A stretch of 35,468 bases of DNA from Sphingomonas sp. 28-63-12 (GCA_002281535.1 NCGD01000026.1:1-35468); one strand, 5' to 3'. Positions 7,542 through 18,000 are shown, numbered from the stretch's first letter. Numbers and translations are program-made. The notes: generated by a model from the letters alone, not told the origin.

Positions 7542-9380
7542 ATGAGCCTCCGCAACGTGGCGATCATCGCCCACGTCGATCACGGCAAAACAACGCTGGT
7601 CGATCAACTTTTCCGCCAGTCGGGCACTTTCCGCGACAATCAGCGCATCGAAGAGCGCGCGATGGATTCGAACGATCTCGAAAAAGAGCGTGGGATCACG
7701 ATTCTTGCCAAGTGCACGTCGATCGAGTGGGACGATCACCACGGCCACAAGACGCGAATCAACATCGTCGACACGCCCGGCCACGCCGATTTCGGCGGTG
7801 AAGTTGAACGCATCCTGTCGATGGTTGACGGCGTGATCCTGCTGGTCGACGCGGCCGAGGGCGCGATGCCGCAGACCAAGTTCGTGACCGGTAAGGCGCT
7901 GGCGCTGGGCCTCCGCCCGATCGTCGTTGTCAACAAGATCGACCGCAGTGATGCGCGCGCGCAGGAAGTGCTCGACGAAGTGTTCGATCTGTTCGTCAGC
8001 CTTGAGGCCAATGACGATCAGCTCGATTTCCCTGTCCTCTTCGCAAGTGGCCGCAACGGCTATGCGGGCGACAACCCTGATGTCCGCGAGGGCACGCTCG
8101 ATCCGCTGTTCAACAAGATCGTCGAGCACGTCCCCGCCCCGTCGGCGGACCCGGATGGCCCGTTCAAGTTCCTGGTGACGTTGCTCGATCGCGACAATTT
8201 CCTTGGACGCATCCTGACCGGCCTGGTCTTTTCGGGCTCGGTCAAGACCAACATGCCGATCCATGCGCTCGATCCCGACGGCAAGGTGGTCGAGACCGGC
8301 CGGGCATCGAAGATCATGGCGTTTCGCGGGCTCGAGCGCGTGCCCGTGGACGAAGCCAATGCCGGCGACATCATCTCGATTGCCGGGCTTACCGTCGCGA
8401 CCGTCGCCAACACCATCGCCGACCCGAGCGTGTCCGAGCCGCTGCACGCACAGCCGATCGATCCGCCGACGCTGTCGATGCGTTTTGCCGTCAACGATTC
8501 GCCAATGGCGGGGCGTGAGGGCAGCAAGGTGACCAGCCGGATGATCCGGGATCGCCTGCTCCGCGAAGCCGAATCCAACGTCGCCATCAAGGTGACCGAA
8601 AGCGCCGACAAGGACAGCTATGAAGTCGCCGGCCGCGGCGAACTGCAGCTGGGTGTGCTGATCGAAACGATGCGCCGCGAAGGCTTCGAACTCAGCATCA
8701 GCCGCCCGCGCGTGCTGTTCGCCGAGGACGAGAATGGCAACAAGACCGAACCCTATGAAACCGTCATCATTGACGTGGATGAGGAATATTCCGGCACTGT
8801 CGTCGAGAAGATGAACATCCGCAAAGCCGAGATGACCGATATGCGCCCGTCGGGCGGCGGCAAGACCCGCATCACCTTCTCAGCGCCATCGCGCGGGATG
8901 ATCGGTTATCATGGCGAATTCCTGTCCGACACGCGCGGCACTGGCATCATGAACCGGCTGTTCGAGAAATATGGCCCGCACAAGGGCCGGATTGACGGCC
9001 GCAAAAACGGCGTGCTGATCTCGAACGGCGCGGGCGAGGCCAATGCCTATGCGCTAGGCCCGCTCGAAGAGCGCGGCATTCTGATGGTGGCCCCGCAAGA
9101 GGCGCTCTATGAAGGCATGATCGTCGGCGAGAACGCCAAGAATGACGACCTTGAAGTCAATCCGATGAAGGCCAAGCAGCTCACCAACTTCCGCGCGAGC
9201 GGCGGCAAGGATGATGCGATCCGGCTGACGCCACCGTGGCGGCTGACGCTGGAACAGGCGATCGCTTATATCGACGATGACGAGCTGGTCGAAGTGACGC
9301 CCAAGTCGATCCGGCTGCGCAAGCGCTATCTGGACCCGAACGAGCGCAAGAAGGCGAGCCGGGCGAAGGTCGCCGCATAA
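7542..9380 (+). CDS. typA: Translational GTPase TypA/BipA
   Basis: Starting at ATG 7542 ([15 protein letters not shown]) the protein has 612 residues, the usual TypA length. The GTPase motifs are AHVDHGKTT (10-18), RGITI (50-54), DTPGH (77-81) and NKID (131-134). They are followed by EF-G-like domains II, III and V and the TypA-specific C-terminal domain (for example [15 protein letters not shown]). It binds the 70S ribosome in a GTP-dependent manner and supports ribosome assembly, growth at low temperature and stress responses. An upstream in-frame extension to 7476 lacks homology and is rejected as the start. It is divergent from the sigma operon, with about 170 bases between them. Confidence 0.97.
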   Translation: MSLRNVAIIAHVDHGKTTLVDQLFRQSGTFRDNQRIEERAMDSNDLEKERGITILAKCTSIEWDDHHGHKTRINIVDTPGHADFGGEVERILSMVDGVILLVDAAEGAMPQTKFVTGKALALGLRPIVVVNKIDRSDARAQEVLDEVFDLFVSLEANDDQLDFPVLFASGRNGYAGDNPDVREGTLDPLFNKIVEHVPAPSADPDGPFKFLVTLLDRDNFLGRILTGLVFSGSVKTNMPIHALDPDGKVVETGRASKIMAFRGLERVPVDEANAGDIISIAGLTVATVANTIADPSVSEPLHAQPIDPPTLSMRFAVNDSPMAGREGSKVTSRMIRDRLLREAESNVAIKVTESADKDSYEVAGRGELQLGVLIETMRREGFELSISRPRVLFAEDENGNKTEPYETVIIDVDEEYSGTVVEKMNIRKAEMTDMRPSGGGKTRITFSAPSRGMIGYHGEFLSDTRGTGIMNRLFEKYGPHKGRIDGRKNGVLISNGAGEANAYALGPLEERGILMVAPQEALYEGMIVGENAKNDDLEVNPMKAKQLTNFRASGGKDDAIRLTPPWRLTLEQAIAYIDDDELVEVTPKSIRLRKRYLDPNERKKASRAKVAA

Positions 9381-9574
9381 GGTTCACGACCTGTCCCTTG
9401 CCGATCCGGCCGCGTCGCGCGGTCCGGGCGGTACGGGGCGGCCTTGCTTCGCTGATAGCGACGCGGATATCCTTGGCCCCGCCGTCGATCCGGGGGCGGA
9501 GCAATTATCGCGCTGCTTCGTTTAGGGCATGCGGCAGCCTTATCCGCCGATCGTGATGCGGAGATTTGGCCGAC

Positions 9575-10807
9575 ATGCCTGATAACAAGATCGAATTGGA
9601 AACCGACGGACACGAAGTGGTCGAAGGAGCGGCGGGTCGCGGGATCAGCCAGAAATCCTTCTCACAAGCCGTTACCGATGTCGGTGCCGGATCGATGCTC
9701 GGCTATCGGCTCGAACAGCAGGCGGTGCTGTCCAATTTCGGCATGGAAGCCCTCAAATCGTCGAGCGTGCCCAGCCTGCTCGATCGCGCCGCCGAAACTG
9801 CGGCTCTCGGGATGCGCGCGAGCCTGTCCAAGATCCTCGAATTTCGCAAGACGGAGAATGATCTGCTGATCCGCGCCGGCGTCGGCTGGCGGGCTGGCGT
9901 GGTGGGTGTGGTATCCTTTGGTGCCGATGTCGAATCGCCCGCGGGCTATGCCTTCCACACCGGGTCGCCAGTCATCTCCAATCATCTCGAGGGCGAACAG
10001 CAGTTTCGCACGCCACAATTGATGATCGATCATGGCGTGCGACGCGCGATCAACGTGCTGATCACCTATGGCGGCGGCCGCTGGGGCATCCTTGAGGTCG
10101 ACAGTTCGTCGGCCGGTGAGTTTGAGGCGGCCGATCTCGCCTTTTTGCAGGGCCTTGCCAATTTCATTGGCGTGGCGCTCGATCGGCAAGTCGCCGAGGA
10201 TCGGCTGTCGGCCGCGCTCGAATACCAGAAGATTTTGGTCCAGGAGGCCAGTCACCGGGTCAAGAACAGCCTGACCATCCTGTCGGGCCTGTTGCGGATG
10301 AAGGCGCGGTCAAGCACGACCGTGGAGGCTGCCGAGGCGCTGGGCAGCGCGTCTGATCGGGTCATCGCGGTGGCGCACACGCATGACCGGCTGTGGCGTG
10401 ACGCCGGCAGCGAGATGATCGACCTGGCCGCATTGCTGACGGAAGTGTGCGGCACGCTGGCGCAGCAGCTCGATCACGTCGATATTCGCGCATCCGCCGA
10501 GCCGAGCGAGGTCTCGCCTGACCAGGCCGCGTCGTTCGCGCTGCTGCTGACCGAGCTGGTGACCAACGCCGCCAAGCATGCCTATAGCGCCGAAGGCGGC
10601 GTCATCCATGTGCGGCTGACCCGTCGCGATGGGAAAAGGGTGCTGGAAGTGAGCGACGAAGGCGTCGGGTTCGCTCCCGATTTCAGCATCGCCCGCAGTG
10701 GACAGGCGAGCCTGGGCATGCGGCTGATCCAGACGCTGACGCAGAGCCTTGGCGGCACGATCGAGATCGCCTCCGGGTCGGGGGCGGCGTTCTTCGTCCG
10801 GTTTTAA
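9575..10807 (+). CDS. Soluble sensor histidine kinase, GAF plus HisKA_2
   Basis: From ATG 9575 the protein has 410 residues and no membrane segment. A GAF-like sensory domain spans about 45-210 (RRAINVLITYGGGRWGILEV is its core). It is followed by a HisKA_2-type phosphoacceptor block with His227 in EASHRVKNSLTILSGLL and an HATPase domain (N-box ELVTNAAKHAY near 327-337, G1 box DEGVGF 361-366). The HTHDRLWR piece (268-275) is characteristic of this alphaproteobacterial kinase class. No response regulator is adjacent, so it is an orphan; such kinases often feed the PhyR general stress pathway, which is inference. A TTG three codons upstream is a less likely start. Confidence 0.92.
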   Translation: MPDNKIELETDGHEVVEGAAGRGISQKSFSQAVTDVGAGSMLGYRLEQQAVLSNFGMEALKSSSVPSLLDRAAETAALGMRASLSKILEFRKTENDLLIRAGVGWRAGVVGVVSFGADVESPAGYAFHTGSPVISNHLEGEQQFRTPQLMIDHGVRRAINVLITYGGGRWGILEVDSSSAGEFEAADLAFLQGLANFIGVALDRQVAEDRLSAALEYQKILVQEASHRVKNSLTILSGLLRMKARSSTTVEAAEALGSASDRVIAVAHTHDRLWRDAGSEMIDLAALLTEVCGTLAQQLDHVDIRASAEPSEVSPDQAASFALLLTELVTNAAKHAYSAEGGVIHVRLTRRDGKRVLEVSDEGVGFAPDFSIARSGQASLGMRLIQTLTQSLGGTIEIASGSGAAFFVRF

Positions 10808-10883
10808 AGTCGCATTGCGATAATTGGACCGGCTCGACATCCGTTGCGCCTGCCTCTGTCGAATCCCGCGCTGACCGCCTTAC

Positions 10884-11282
10884 CTAACCCCCCATCGCCA
10901 ACAGTAACGCCCATTCCTCGTCGCGCACCGGGCAGACCGACAGCCGCGATTGCCGCAGCAATTCCATGCCGGCCAGTCTCTGCTCGGCCTTGATCGCCGT
11001 TAGCGTGACCGGCCGGGCGAGCGCGCGGACCGGCGCAACTTCGACCGAGGCCCATTTGCCGTCCTCGCCATCGCTCTGCCAGCTCCGGGTGATCCGGACG
11101 ATGCCGACCACGGCCTTGTCGCTGACGCTGTGATAGAAAAACGCCTCGTCACCCACCTGCATCGCGCGCAGATTGATCGCGGCGGTGGCGTTGCGCACGC
11201 CGGTCCATTCGGTGCGGCCGTCGGCAACGAGATGCGCCCAGCCATAGCTTTCAGGTTCGGATTTGATCAACCAATAGGCCAT
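10884..11282 (-). CDS. EVE domain-containing protein
   Basis: This 132-residue protein covers a complete EVE (DUF55, PUA-like) domain: MAYWLIKSEPESYGW at the start, RTEWTGVRNATAAINLRAMQVGDEAFFYHS (23-52), AVVGIVRITRSW, and the C-terminal EEWALLLAMGG. EVE domains are related to YTH and ASCH and read modified bases in DNA or RNA. In many alphaproteobacteria a stand-alone copy like this one is a housekeeping gene. ATG 11282 has GGAG 9 bases upstream. It is convergent with the sensor kinase and divergent from the small exported protein. Confidence 0.93.
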   Translation of the reverse strand: MAYWLIKSEPESYGWAHLVADGRTEWTGVRNATAAINLRAMQVGDEAFFYHSVSDKAVVGIVRITRSWQSDGEDGKWASVEVAPVRALARPVTLTAIKAEQRLAGMELLRQSRLSVCPVRDEEWALLLAMGG

Positions 11283-11457
11283 TGATACACTCCGTCAGAT
11301 TGGGCCGCGATCGGCCAGGTCGTCGAGCATTTGGTAAACCGCTCATGAACGCCGCGTTCCACAACAGTTCAGCGCGAATCGCCTAGCCAATGCAACAGGC
11401 TCTCCATGCAGTGCGTTGGTACCGGGTGTCGGGCTGGTTCAGATGAGGAGAATGGAC

Positions 11458-11883
11458 ATGAACTCGATATTTGACAAAGCCGGGTTGAAAAAAGCAGGCC
11501 TTGCCTTCGCCCTGGCCGCAACCGCGCTGACCGTCGCCGCGCCTGCCGAGGCGCAGCGTTATGGCGGCGGCTATCGGGGCGGTGGTTATGGCCATGGCTA
11601 TGGCCGTGGCCATGACAATGGCGGCGCTGTAATTGCCGGGATTGCCGGGCTGGCAATTGGCGCGGCGATCGCGTCAAGCGCGAATGATCGCTATCGCGAC
11701 CGCTATTATTCGGATCGCGGCTATCCGCGCGATTATGACTATAGCTACTATAACGACCACGGCTATTATCCCGATGACGGTTATTACGCCTATAACTACC
11801 GCCCGCGCTATGAGCGGTGCCGGGTCGAACGTCGCTGGGATCCCTATTATCGCGAAAGCGTGCGTATCCGCATCTGCCGTTAA
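11458..11883 (+). CDS. Exported Gly/Tyr-rich small protein
   Basis: This 141-residue protein starts at ATG 11458, chosen because GAGGAG lies 7 bases upstream. Residues 1-33 form a signal peptide ending APAEA-Q. A Gly/Tyr/His-rich tract (RYGGGYRGGGYGHGYGRG) follows, then a small glycine-zipper-like hydrophobic block (GGAVIAGIAGLAIGAAIASS) and an Arg/Tyr/Asp-rich tail ending in a two-cysteine segment (RYERCRVERRWDPYY...RICR). Such proteins are common in sphingomonads as periplasmic or envelope proteins without known function. The two cysteines near the C-terminus could form a disulfide. It has no operon partner. Confidence 0.8.
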   Translation: MNSIFDKAGLKKAGLAFALAATALTVAAPAEAQRYGGGYRGGGYGHGYGRGHDNGGAVIAGIAGLAIGAAIASSANDRYRDRYYSDRGYPRDYDYSYYNDHGYYPDDGYYAYNYRPRYERCRVERRWDPYYRESVRIRICR

Positions 11884-12004
11884 AAGCTGATCATGCGAAC
11901 AATCCGGGGGCGGCACGACACGGTCGTGCCGCCCCTTGGTGTATCTGCGCTTTTTGTGCTCGCGGGCTGGCAATTTGCGCAGCGCTGCGCCAAGAGCGCA
12001 GGCC

Positions 12005-12286
12005 ATGAGCGACACACCACCCGATCGACTTTCGTCGAACCCGCGCAGCCCGCATTTCGAGCAAAGCCTGCTCGAACGCGGCATCGGCATCCGCTTCAAG
12101 GGGCTGCAGCGCCACGATGTAGAGGAATATTGCCTGTCCGAAGGCTGGATTCGCGTTGCGCTGGGCAAAAAGGTCGATCGCCACGGCAACGCGCTGACCC
12201 TGAAGCTCTCGGGCGAGGTTGAGGCATGGTTCGAGCGCCCTGCCGAGGGTGTGGCCGACGGTGCGGATGAACAGCCGGGCGACTGA
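12005..12286 (+). CDS. DUF3297 family protein
   Basis: From ATG 12005 (MSDTPPDRLSSNPRSPHF) the protein has 93 residues, the normal size for DUF3297. Conserved parts include LLERGIGIRFKGLQRHDVEEYC and SEGWIRVALGKKVDRHGNALTLKL. The function is unknown; the family is a small cytosolic protein widespread in alpha- and gammaproteobacteria. The upstream in-frame TTG at 11936 adds a segment with no homology and is rejected. It converges on the LytTR regulator gene with only 39 bases between them. Confidence 0.9.
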   Translation: MSDTPPDRLSSNPRSPHFEQSLLERGIGIRFKGLQRHDVEEYCLSEGWIRVALGKKVDRHGNALTLKLSGEVEAWFERPAEGVADGADEQPGD

Positions 12287-12325
12287 GACTACCCGGCAAG
12301 CCGATCCCTTGCCGATATCACATGA

Positions 12326-13126
12326 TCAATGCACGAAGCGCGCAACCACGTCGCGATAGCTTCGGCTGACCTTCACCTGCGCGTTCGACTGGAGCACCAG
12401 GAAGCATTCGCCATTGGTGTGCGGCTTCACTTCTTTGACCAGATCGAGATTGACGATCGTCGAGCGGTGAACGCGCTGGAAGCGGCGCGGATCGAGCCGC
12501 TTTTCCAGATCCTTCATCGTCTCGCGCAGAATCAGCGTGTTGTCGGCGGTGTAGATGCACATATAATCACCGGCGGCATCGATTCGCTCGATCGTGTCGA
12601 CATCGACGCGGAAAATCTGGCCACGATCCTTGATGTTGATCAGTTTTTCGAAGCGATTGGCGGCATGCTGATCGCCGCCATCGGGTAGGTCAACCGCGGC
12701 ATCGGGGGCGATTTCGGCGAGCACTTCCTTGAGTCGGTCGACCTCCTCGACCCCGCGCTTCTCGGTCAGGCGCTGGCGCACCCGATCGAGCGTGTCGGCA
12801 AGCCTGGTCTCCTCGACCGGCTTCATCAGATAATCCATCGCCTGCGCTTCAAAGGCACGAATCGCGTGATCGGAATAGGCAGTGACGAAGACGAACAGCG
12901 GCGGTTCGATCTCCATGAGGCCCTGCACCACTGAAAACCCGTCAAACCCCGGCATCTGGATATCCAGAAACACCAAATCGGGTTTGTGGGTCTTGATGCT
13001 GCGGATCGCCTCGCGGCCATTCACGCAGGTGTCGATGATCTCGACATCGTCATGTGCCTGCAGCCTGAGTTGCATGCCCTGGATCGCCAGGGGTTCGTCA
13101 TCGACGAGGATAGTTCGGATCGTCAT
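12326..13126 (-). CDS. LytTR family response regulator
   Basis: This 266-residue regulator has a CheY-like receiver at 1-120 with acidic residues Asp9/Asp10, phospho-acceptor Asp55 (FLDIQMPG), Thr82 and Lys102 (YLMKPVEE). A linker follows, then a LytTR DNA-binding domain at about 165-266 (INIKDRGQIFRVDVDTIERI, then RRFQRVHRSTIVNLDLVKEV). LytTR regulators bind pairs of short direct repeats. It overlaps the sensor kinase stop by 4 bases (ATGA), so kinase and regulator are co-translated. Targets cannot be named from the sequence. Confidence 0.95.
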   Translation of the reverse strand: MTIRTILVDDEPLAIQGMQLRLQAHDDVEIIDTCVNGREAIRSIKTHKPDLVFLDIQMPGFDGFSVVQGLMEIEPPLFVFVTAYSDHAIRAFEAQAMDYLMKPVEETRLADTLDRVRQRLTEKRGVEEVDRLKEVLAEIAPDAAVDLPDGGDQHAANRFEKLINIKDRGQIFRVDVDTIERIDAAGDYMCIYTADNTLILRETMKDLEKRLDPRRFQRVHRSTIVNLDLVKEVKPHTNGECFLVLQSNAQVKVSRSYRDVVARFVH

Positions 13127-14229
13127 GCGGCCTCTTTCGTCGGTTCCTCGAGCTGGAACGGAATGTCGATCTCAACCCCAAAGCCGCCCCCCGGGTTTGA
13201 TCGTGTCTCGAATCGGTGGTCGGGCCCAAATGCCTGCGCCAGCCTGTCCCTAATATTGGCAAGCCCGACCCCGGTTGAAAGGCTTGGCCGGGATTTTGTT
13301 TCATGCAAGCCCGGGCCGGTATCGGAAACGCTGATCTGCACCCGCTCGCCGTTCAACCGAGCGACGACGTTGATTTCGGCACCATTTTCCTGGGGCGTCA
13401 CCGCATATTTGATCGCATTTTCCACCAGCGGCTGCAGCAGCAGCGACGGCAACCGCGCCTTGGCAACGCGCGGATCGATCGAAAAGCTCGGCCGAAGCCG
13501 ATCCTCGAATCGCATCTTCTCGATCTCGAGATAGAGTTTCAGCGTCTCCACCTCCTGCGCGATCGTGACATTGGCGGTCGGCTCGTTGGCCAGCGTGTAG
13601 CGCAGGAAGGACGAGAGCCGGCTCAGCATCGCATTGGCACGATCGGTCTGTTTGAGCAGCACCAGCGTCGAGATCGAATTGAGCGTGTTGAACAGGAAAT
13701 GCGGGTTGAGCTGATAGCGCAGCATCGCCAGCTGCGCCGAAGAGGCCTGGCTGCCGAGCTTTTCGAGTTGATCGATCTGTTCCTCGACGATCAAATAGAA
13801 GTTGATCCCGAAATATAGCGCTGACCAGCCCGCCAGCACCACGAAATTGAGGAAGATCGTGCCGAGCACCAGATTGAGGTTGATGCCCGGATTATCGAGC
13901 TTGATGAACGAGAAGGAAAAGGCGTCGAGCACCGCATAGAGCAATGTCGCCGTGCCCAATGTGAACATCGTCAACAGCACCAGGCTGATCCGCGGCAGCG
14001 TGCGGTAATAGCCGTAGAGCGTCGAGAGCAGCAGCGTGATGCAATAGCCGATGATCGATTCAATGACGATTGCGACCAGCGCCGCGACTGACAGGCCGTT
14101 GTTGATGCTTGAGACGCTGCGCAGCACGAGATAGCCACTCCACCCCGCTGCCTGCAGCATCCAGAATGCACGGTTTTTCTCTTCGAAAAAGGGACGCGAG
14201 AAGATGCCGGGTTGGGCGGGGGCGTTCAT
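13123..14229 (-). CDS. LytS-type membrane sensor histidine kinase
   Basis: This 368-residue protein has an N-terminal membrane domain with about four spans (roughly 28-40, 47-70, 82-104 and 120-147). A short coiled coil (LIVEEQIDQLEKLGSQASSAQ) leads to a His_kinase domain (PF06580) with His177 in YQLNPHFLFNTLNSISTL. The ATPase N-box is LVENAIKYA (Asn271), and the G-box is SDTGPGL (302-308). There is no recognisable extracellular ligand domain, so the membrane part itself is probably the sensor. It is the first gene of a two-gene operon with the LytTR regulator. Confidence 0.95.
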   Translation of the reverse strand: MNAPAQPGIFSRPFFEEKNRAFWMLQAAGWSGYLVLRSVSSINNGLSVAALVAIVIESIIGYCITLLLSTLYGYYRTLPRISLVLLTMFTLGTATLLYAVLDAFSFSFIKLDNPGINLNLVLGTIFLNFVVLAGWSALYFGINFYLIVEEQIDQLEKLGSQASSAQLAMLRYQLNPHFLFNTLNSISTLVLLKQTDRANAMLSRLSSFLRYTLANEPTANVTIAQEVETLKLYLEIEKMRFEDRLRPSFSIDPRVAKARLPSLLLQPLVENAIKYAVTPQENGAEINVVARLNGERVQISVSDTGPGLHETKSRPSLSTGVGLANIRDRLAQAFGPDHRFETRSNPGGGFGVEIDIPFQLEEPTKEAA

Positions 14230-14331
14230 CGCTTCGGGGCGCTAGGCGGCGGGCAGGGCATCGGCCCCTTATACCGGCTGACAAACGCCCGGGAAGGGGC
14301 CTATGTTGGCGGCAGGCAGAGGAGAGAGTGG

Positions 14332-14940
14332 ATGGCCGACGGCACTGATTCCCCACAGCATGCGGACCGCGCACAATTTACCGCGATGGTCGATGGCACC
14401 CAGCAGGACTGGACGACGATCGCAACGCATTTCCGTGACTTTTCGCATGGTCTGCCGGCGCGGGTCCTGACCCATTTGAAATTGCTGGACGGCGATTATG
14501 GCGGCTTCCCGGTCGACCGGCTCGAACATTCGCTGCAGACCGCGACGCGCGCGCACCGTGATGGCCGCGATGAGGCCTATGTCGTGACGGCCTTGCTCCA
14601 CGATATCGGCGACACGCTCGGCAGCTTCAATCATCCTGAGATTGCGGCAGCGATGCTGCGGCCGTTCGTATCGGAAGAGCTGCACTGGATCGCCAACAAC
14701 CACGGCGTGTTCCAGGGCTATTATTATTTCCACTATCTCGGCATGGACCGCGACTTGCGCGAGCAATATCGCGGCCACCCGCATTTCGAGGCCTGCGCCG
14801 AATTTTGCGAAAAATATGACCAGTCGGCCTTTGATCCGCATTATGAGAGCGCGCCGCTGAGTTTTTTCGAGCCGATGGTGGCGCGGGTAATGGCCCGGCC
14901 GGTCAACAGCCTTTACGCCAAGGTCGCCGAGCCGGCCTGA
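14332..14940 (+). CDS. HD-domain protein (MIOX/PhnZ-like candidate)
   Basis: From ATG 14332, with AGGAGAG just upstream, the protein has 202 residues. It carries an HD signature: His66 (LEHSLQTA), His90-Asp91 (LLHDIGDTLG), His101, His118/His124 and Asp163 (EKYDQSAFDP). The 24-residue spacing between His66 and His90 and the 23-residue spacing between His101 and His124 resemble diiron HD oxygenases such as MIOX and PhnZ more than ordinary HD phosphohydrolases. That reading is inference from ligand spacing. No phosphonate or inositol genes are near. A longer in-frame start at 14212 overlaps the kinase gene and is rejected. Transcription ends at the strong hairpin at 14971-15003. Confidence 0.82.
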   Translation: MADGTDSPQHADRAQFTAMVDGTQQDWTTIATHFRDFSHGLPARVLTHLKLLDGDYGGFPVDRLEHSLQTATRAHRDGRDEAYVVTALLHDIGDTLGSFNHPEIAAAMLRPFVSEELHWIANNHGVFQGYYYFHYLGMDRDLREQYRGHPHFEACAEFCEKYDQSAFDPHYESAPLSFFEPMVARVMARPVNSLYAKVAEPA

Positions 14941-14968
14941 CCTGCCGCCCCCTCCACCGGCCAAAAGC

Positions 14969-15007
14969 AAAAAGGCCCCGCCGATTCGATCGGCGGGGCC
15001 TTTTTTT
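14969..15007. terminator. Bidirectional rho-independent terminator
   Basis: A perfect GC-rich stem (GGCCCCGCCG at 14974-14983 with CGGCGGGGCC at 14991-15000, extended by A-T pairs) is flanked by A-tracts on the left and seven T on the right. It can stop the HD gene on the plus strand and the TonB receptor gene on the minus strand. Confidence 0.92.
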
Positions 15008-15023
15008 ACCTGTCGGCGATTGC

Positions 15024-15072
15024 CCTCAACAGCAAACTGCCGCCCCCTTGCGGGGGCGGCGGCCTGTTGAGG
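15024..15072 (-). terminator. Nested stem-loop after the TonB receptor gene
   Basis: An outer 9-bp stem (CCTCAACAG with CTGTTGAGG) encloses an inner 9-bp stem (GCCGCCCCC with GGGGGCGGC, loop TTGC). It lies 12 bases after the receptor stop and lacks its own T-tract. It may stabilise the mRNA 3' end ahead of the terminator at 14969-15007. Confidence 0.5.
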
Positions 15073-15084
15073 AGGAGGAGAATA

Positions 15085-18000
15085 TTAGAACTTCACCCGC
15101 ACACCGAGGCGGATCAGGTAGAGCGATATCGCCGATGTTAGCGTTTCGCTCGGCGCGCGATAGGTCGAGTAACGATATTGCGCGCAGGTTTGGGTCGAGA
15201 CCGTGTTCGCAACCGCGACGCCGCCGGTAGCCGTTGGCGTGGCAAGGCACTGGATGCGAACAACGTCGGCCGTGCTTGGGAAGCCAAGCTGCGTGACGCC
15301 ACCCCAATTCTTGTTGAGCAGGTTCGGCAGGTTTTCGATATCGGCAAACAGCGTGATGCGCGACTTGCCGATGAAGGTCGGGATTTCCTGCTCCAGATGA
15401 AGATCGATACGGGTGTTTGCCCGCGATCGCGCAATGTTCTTCGCGGCGATCTGACCGCGATAATTCTTGAGCGCGGTGCTGCCGATCAGCGCCTCGAGCG
15501 AGTCCTGGGTCGCCTGCGTGTCATAGCTCACCAGCGGGTCGGTCGTGCTGGTCGGGACATAGAGTAGGTAGTGGTTATTGTTGCCCAGGGTACCGAACAC
15601 TGCCGAGCGACCCGACGAGGTGTCCTGTGCGGTGAAGCTGTACGGGCGTCCCGCACGCGTTTCGCCGAACAGCTGGATCACCGTGCGATAATCACGGAAG
15701 AAGGCGTGATCATAGCCGATGCTGTACTTGAACTGCCACTTGGTCTGGTCGCTGCTCGTGCCATAGGCCGCGTTGTTGGGATCGGAAACGGCCTGGGCAT
15801 TGTAGAGCGATGCGGCAACCGACGACGTCGCGTTGCTGACATCCTTCACGTCCTGCCAGGTGTAGCTGCCGCCCAGCGTTACGCCCGCTGCCTTAAATTC
15901 CTTCTCGAAGCGGACCACGAAGATGTGGCTGCGGCCGAGGCTGGTATTCCTGATCTGAATATCGGAGTTGGTATCGACGGTTTGCCCGATGACGCCTGGC
16001 GTTGCGACGAAGGTATAGCGCGGACGGCCATCCGGGAGGAAGCCGATCTGGCGCGAGCGCAGATCGGTGAAGGTCACGCCCTGATTGACCTTCGAGAACA
16101 GATAGTCGGCGCCGAAATCGATGCCGAACAATTTATAGTCGGCGGACAGCGTGGCGCGTGTTTGCGACGGGGTGCGGAAGTCCGGCGCCACCGATGCCGT
16201 GCCTGCCGTGGCGAGTGAGGCGGTGTTGGTGGTCAAATAGGAATTGACCAGCCCCGGGATCGACGTGCCCTGCACATTGTTGAGTGCTGCGGTGCAGACT
16301 GCGGCATTGGCGCCGGTATAGGGTGCCGTGCAGGTTAGCGCATTGCCGCCCGTCGGGGTGGCCCGGATGACAGAAGATATGCGGTTCTGATTGGCGCCGG
16401 TGTTCGAATAGGAGTTCGAGAAGTAGATGTCGGGCGTGCCGGCGGCGAAGATGCCGACGCCACCGCGCAGCACCAAGTTGGACACTGGCTTATAGTTGAA
16501 GCTCAGGCGCGGCTGGAAGGCCTGCAGGCCCTTGAACGTCCGGGTGTTGGAAAAACCATAGCGGCTTACAAATGCCGAGTTGAGACCAACGGTATCGGTC
16601 GTGTCATAGGAGTCATAACGAGCGCCAACCGATACGCGAAGGTTCGAAAGGATCTGCCAGTCATCCTGCACGCCGATCGAATAAACGCCATATCTAAAGC
16701 TTGCAGTCGTGTCATTGGGGTTGAGCGTCAGTGCGTTGGCATAATCGAACTGGCTGGCGGTGCGGTTCTGCAAATCGGCGATCGAGTCGAAATAATAGGC
16801 ACCGGCGCTGCGCTGCAAGAACGCGTTGGTGGTGCGATTTTCGACATATTGCGCCAGCACCTTGAAGTCATGATCGCCGGCCTTGTAGCGGGCGAGGAAC
16901 GAACCGTCATAGGTGTCGGTGAACAAGGCGTTGGTTTGGCGACTGATGTCCGGGCCGAACGCGACGGTTGGCACGCCAGTGCCGCACGAGGTGAGTGTGT
17001 TGGTGCCGGTATTGACGCTGGTTGGCGCGGTGCAGACGATGAACTGCGCAAAGCCCCGGCCCAACTCAGGATCCTGGCCGCGCGTGTAAGATTTATAACT
17101 GAAACGCGCTTCGGTCGAGAATTGATCGCTCCAGTCCGAGTTCAACTGGGCGATGCCGACTCGCAGCAATTCGGTAAGCTTATAGGCATTGGATTCCAGC
17201 CCGATGCTGGGCGATGTTGTCGACTGGCTTGAATTCTGCGGGTTATCCTGCGCGTCAAACGAGTTGATATAGCTGAACGAGAAACGCTGCCCGCTGGCGA
17301 TGTTCCAATCGAGCTTCACCGAGAATTTTTCGTCCAGATTGTTGGTGATCGGCAGGATGCCGCCCGGCTCATAATTATAGACGCTCTTCGCGATCGACTG
17401 GATCTGCGCCAGGGCGGCATCGGTGAGGCCTGGAACCTGGTTGACAGCGCCCGGGGTCAATGGCCGAGGATCGGTATTGCGTTCGTACGAGCCGGCGATG
17501 AACAGCTTGTCCTTAATGATCGGACCCGAAACTGTCACGCCATAGGTTTCGCTCTTATACTTTGGCAGCGCGACGGTCAGCGCCTGGATCTGATTGCCCT
17601 GCAGCCCGTCGGTGCTCTGCGAATAGAAGCCGTTCAGATGATATTCGTTGGTACCCGACAGCAGCGTCGTGTCGATCACGCCGCCCTGGAAGTTGGTCTG
17701 GCGGATATCATAAGGCGCGATCGAGACCGACACCTGACCGATGGCGTCGAACGGCACAGGGCCACGGCGCGTCGGGCTGGCATCGGGGTTGAGACCAAAG
17801 GTATCGCCGACCTGGGCGCCGTTGATCGTGAAGCGGTTGAAGCGTGGGTTGGTGCCAGCGAATGAAACCGCGCGGCTGTTGGTCAGATCGATCGTAGCGA
17901 ACGGATCGCGGCGCTCGATATCGCGAATGTCGCGGTTGACTGATGCAACCTTGCTGATGTCGACTTGGTTGAGGATCGTCTGCGGGCCGTCCGATGCGGC

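Noticed and set aside
10884-11282. EVE gene as part of a modified-DNA restriction system
   Set aside because: It is a stand-alone single-domain copy without nuclease or partner genes, far from the DUF262 gene; a housekeeping role fits better.
11347-11359. GAACG-CCG-CGTTC palindrome upstream of the exported Gly/Tyr-rich protein
   Set aside because: Arms of five bases are too short to call an operator without conservation data.
12295-12313. GGCAAG/CTTGCC hairpin between convergent DUF3297 and LytTR genes as terminator
   Set aside because: A six-bp stem without a T-tract is too weak.
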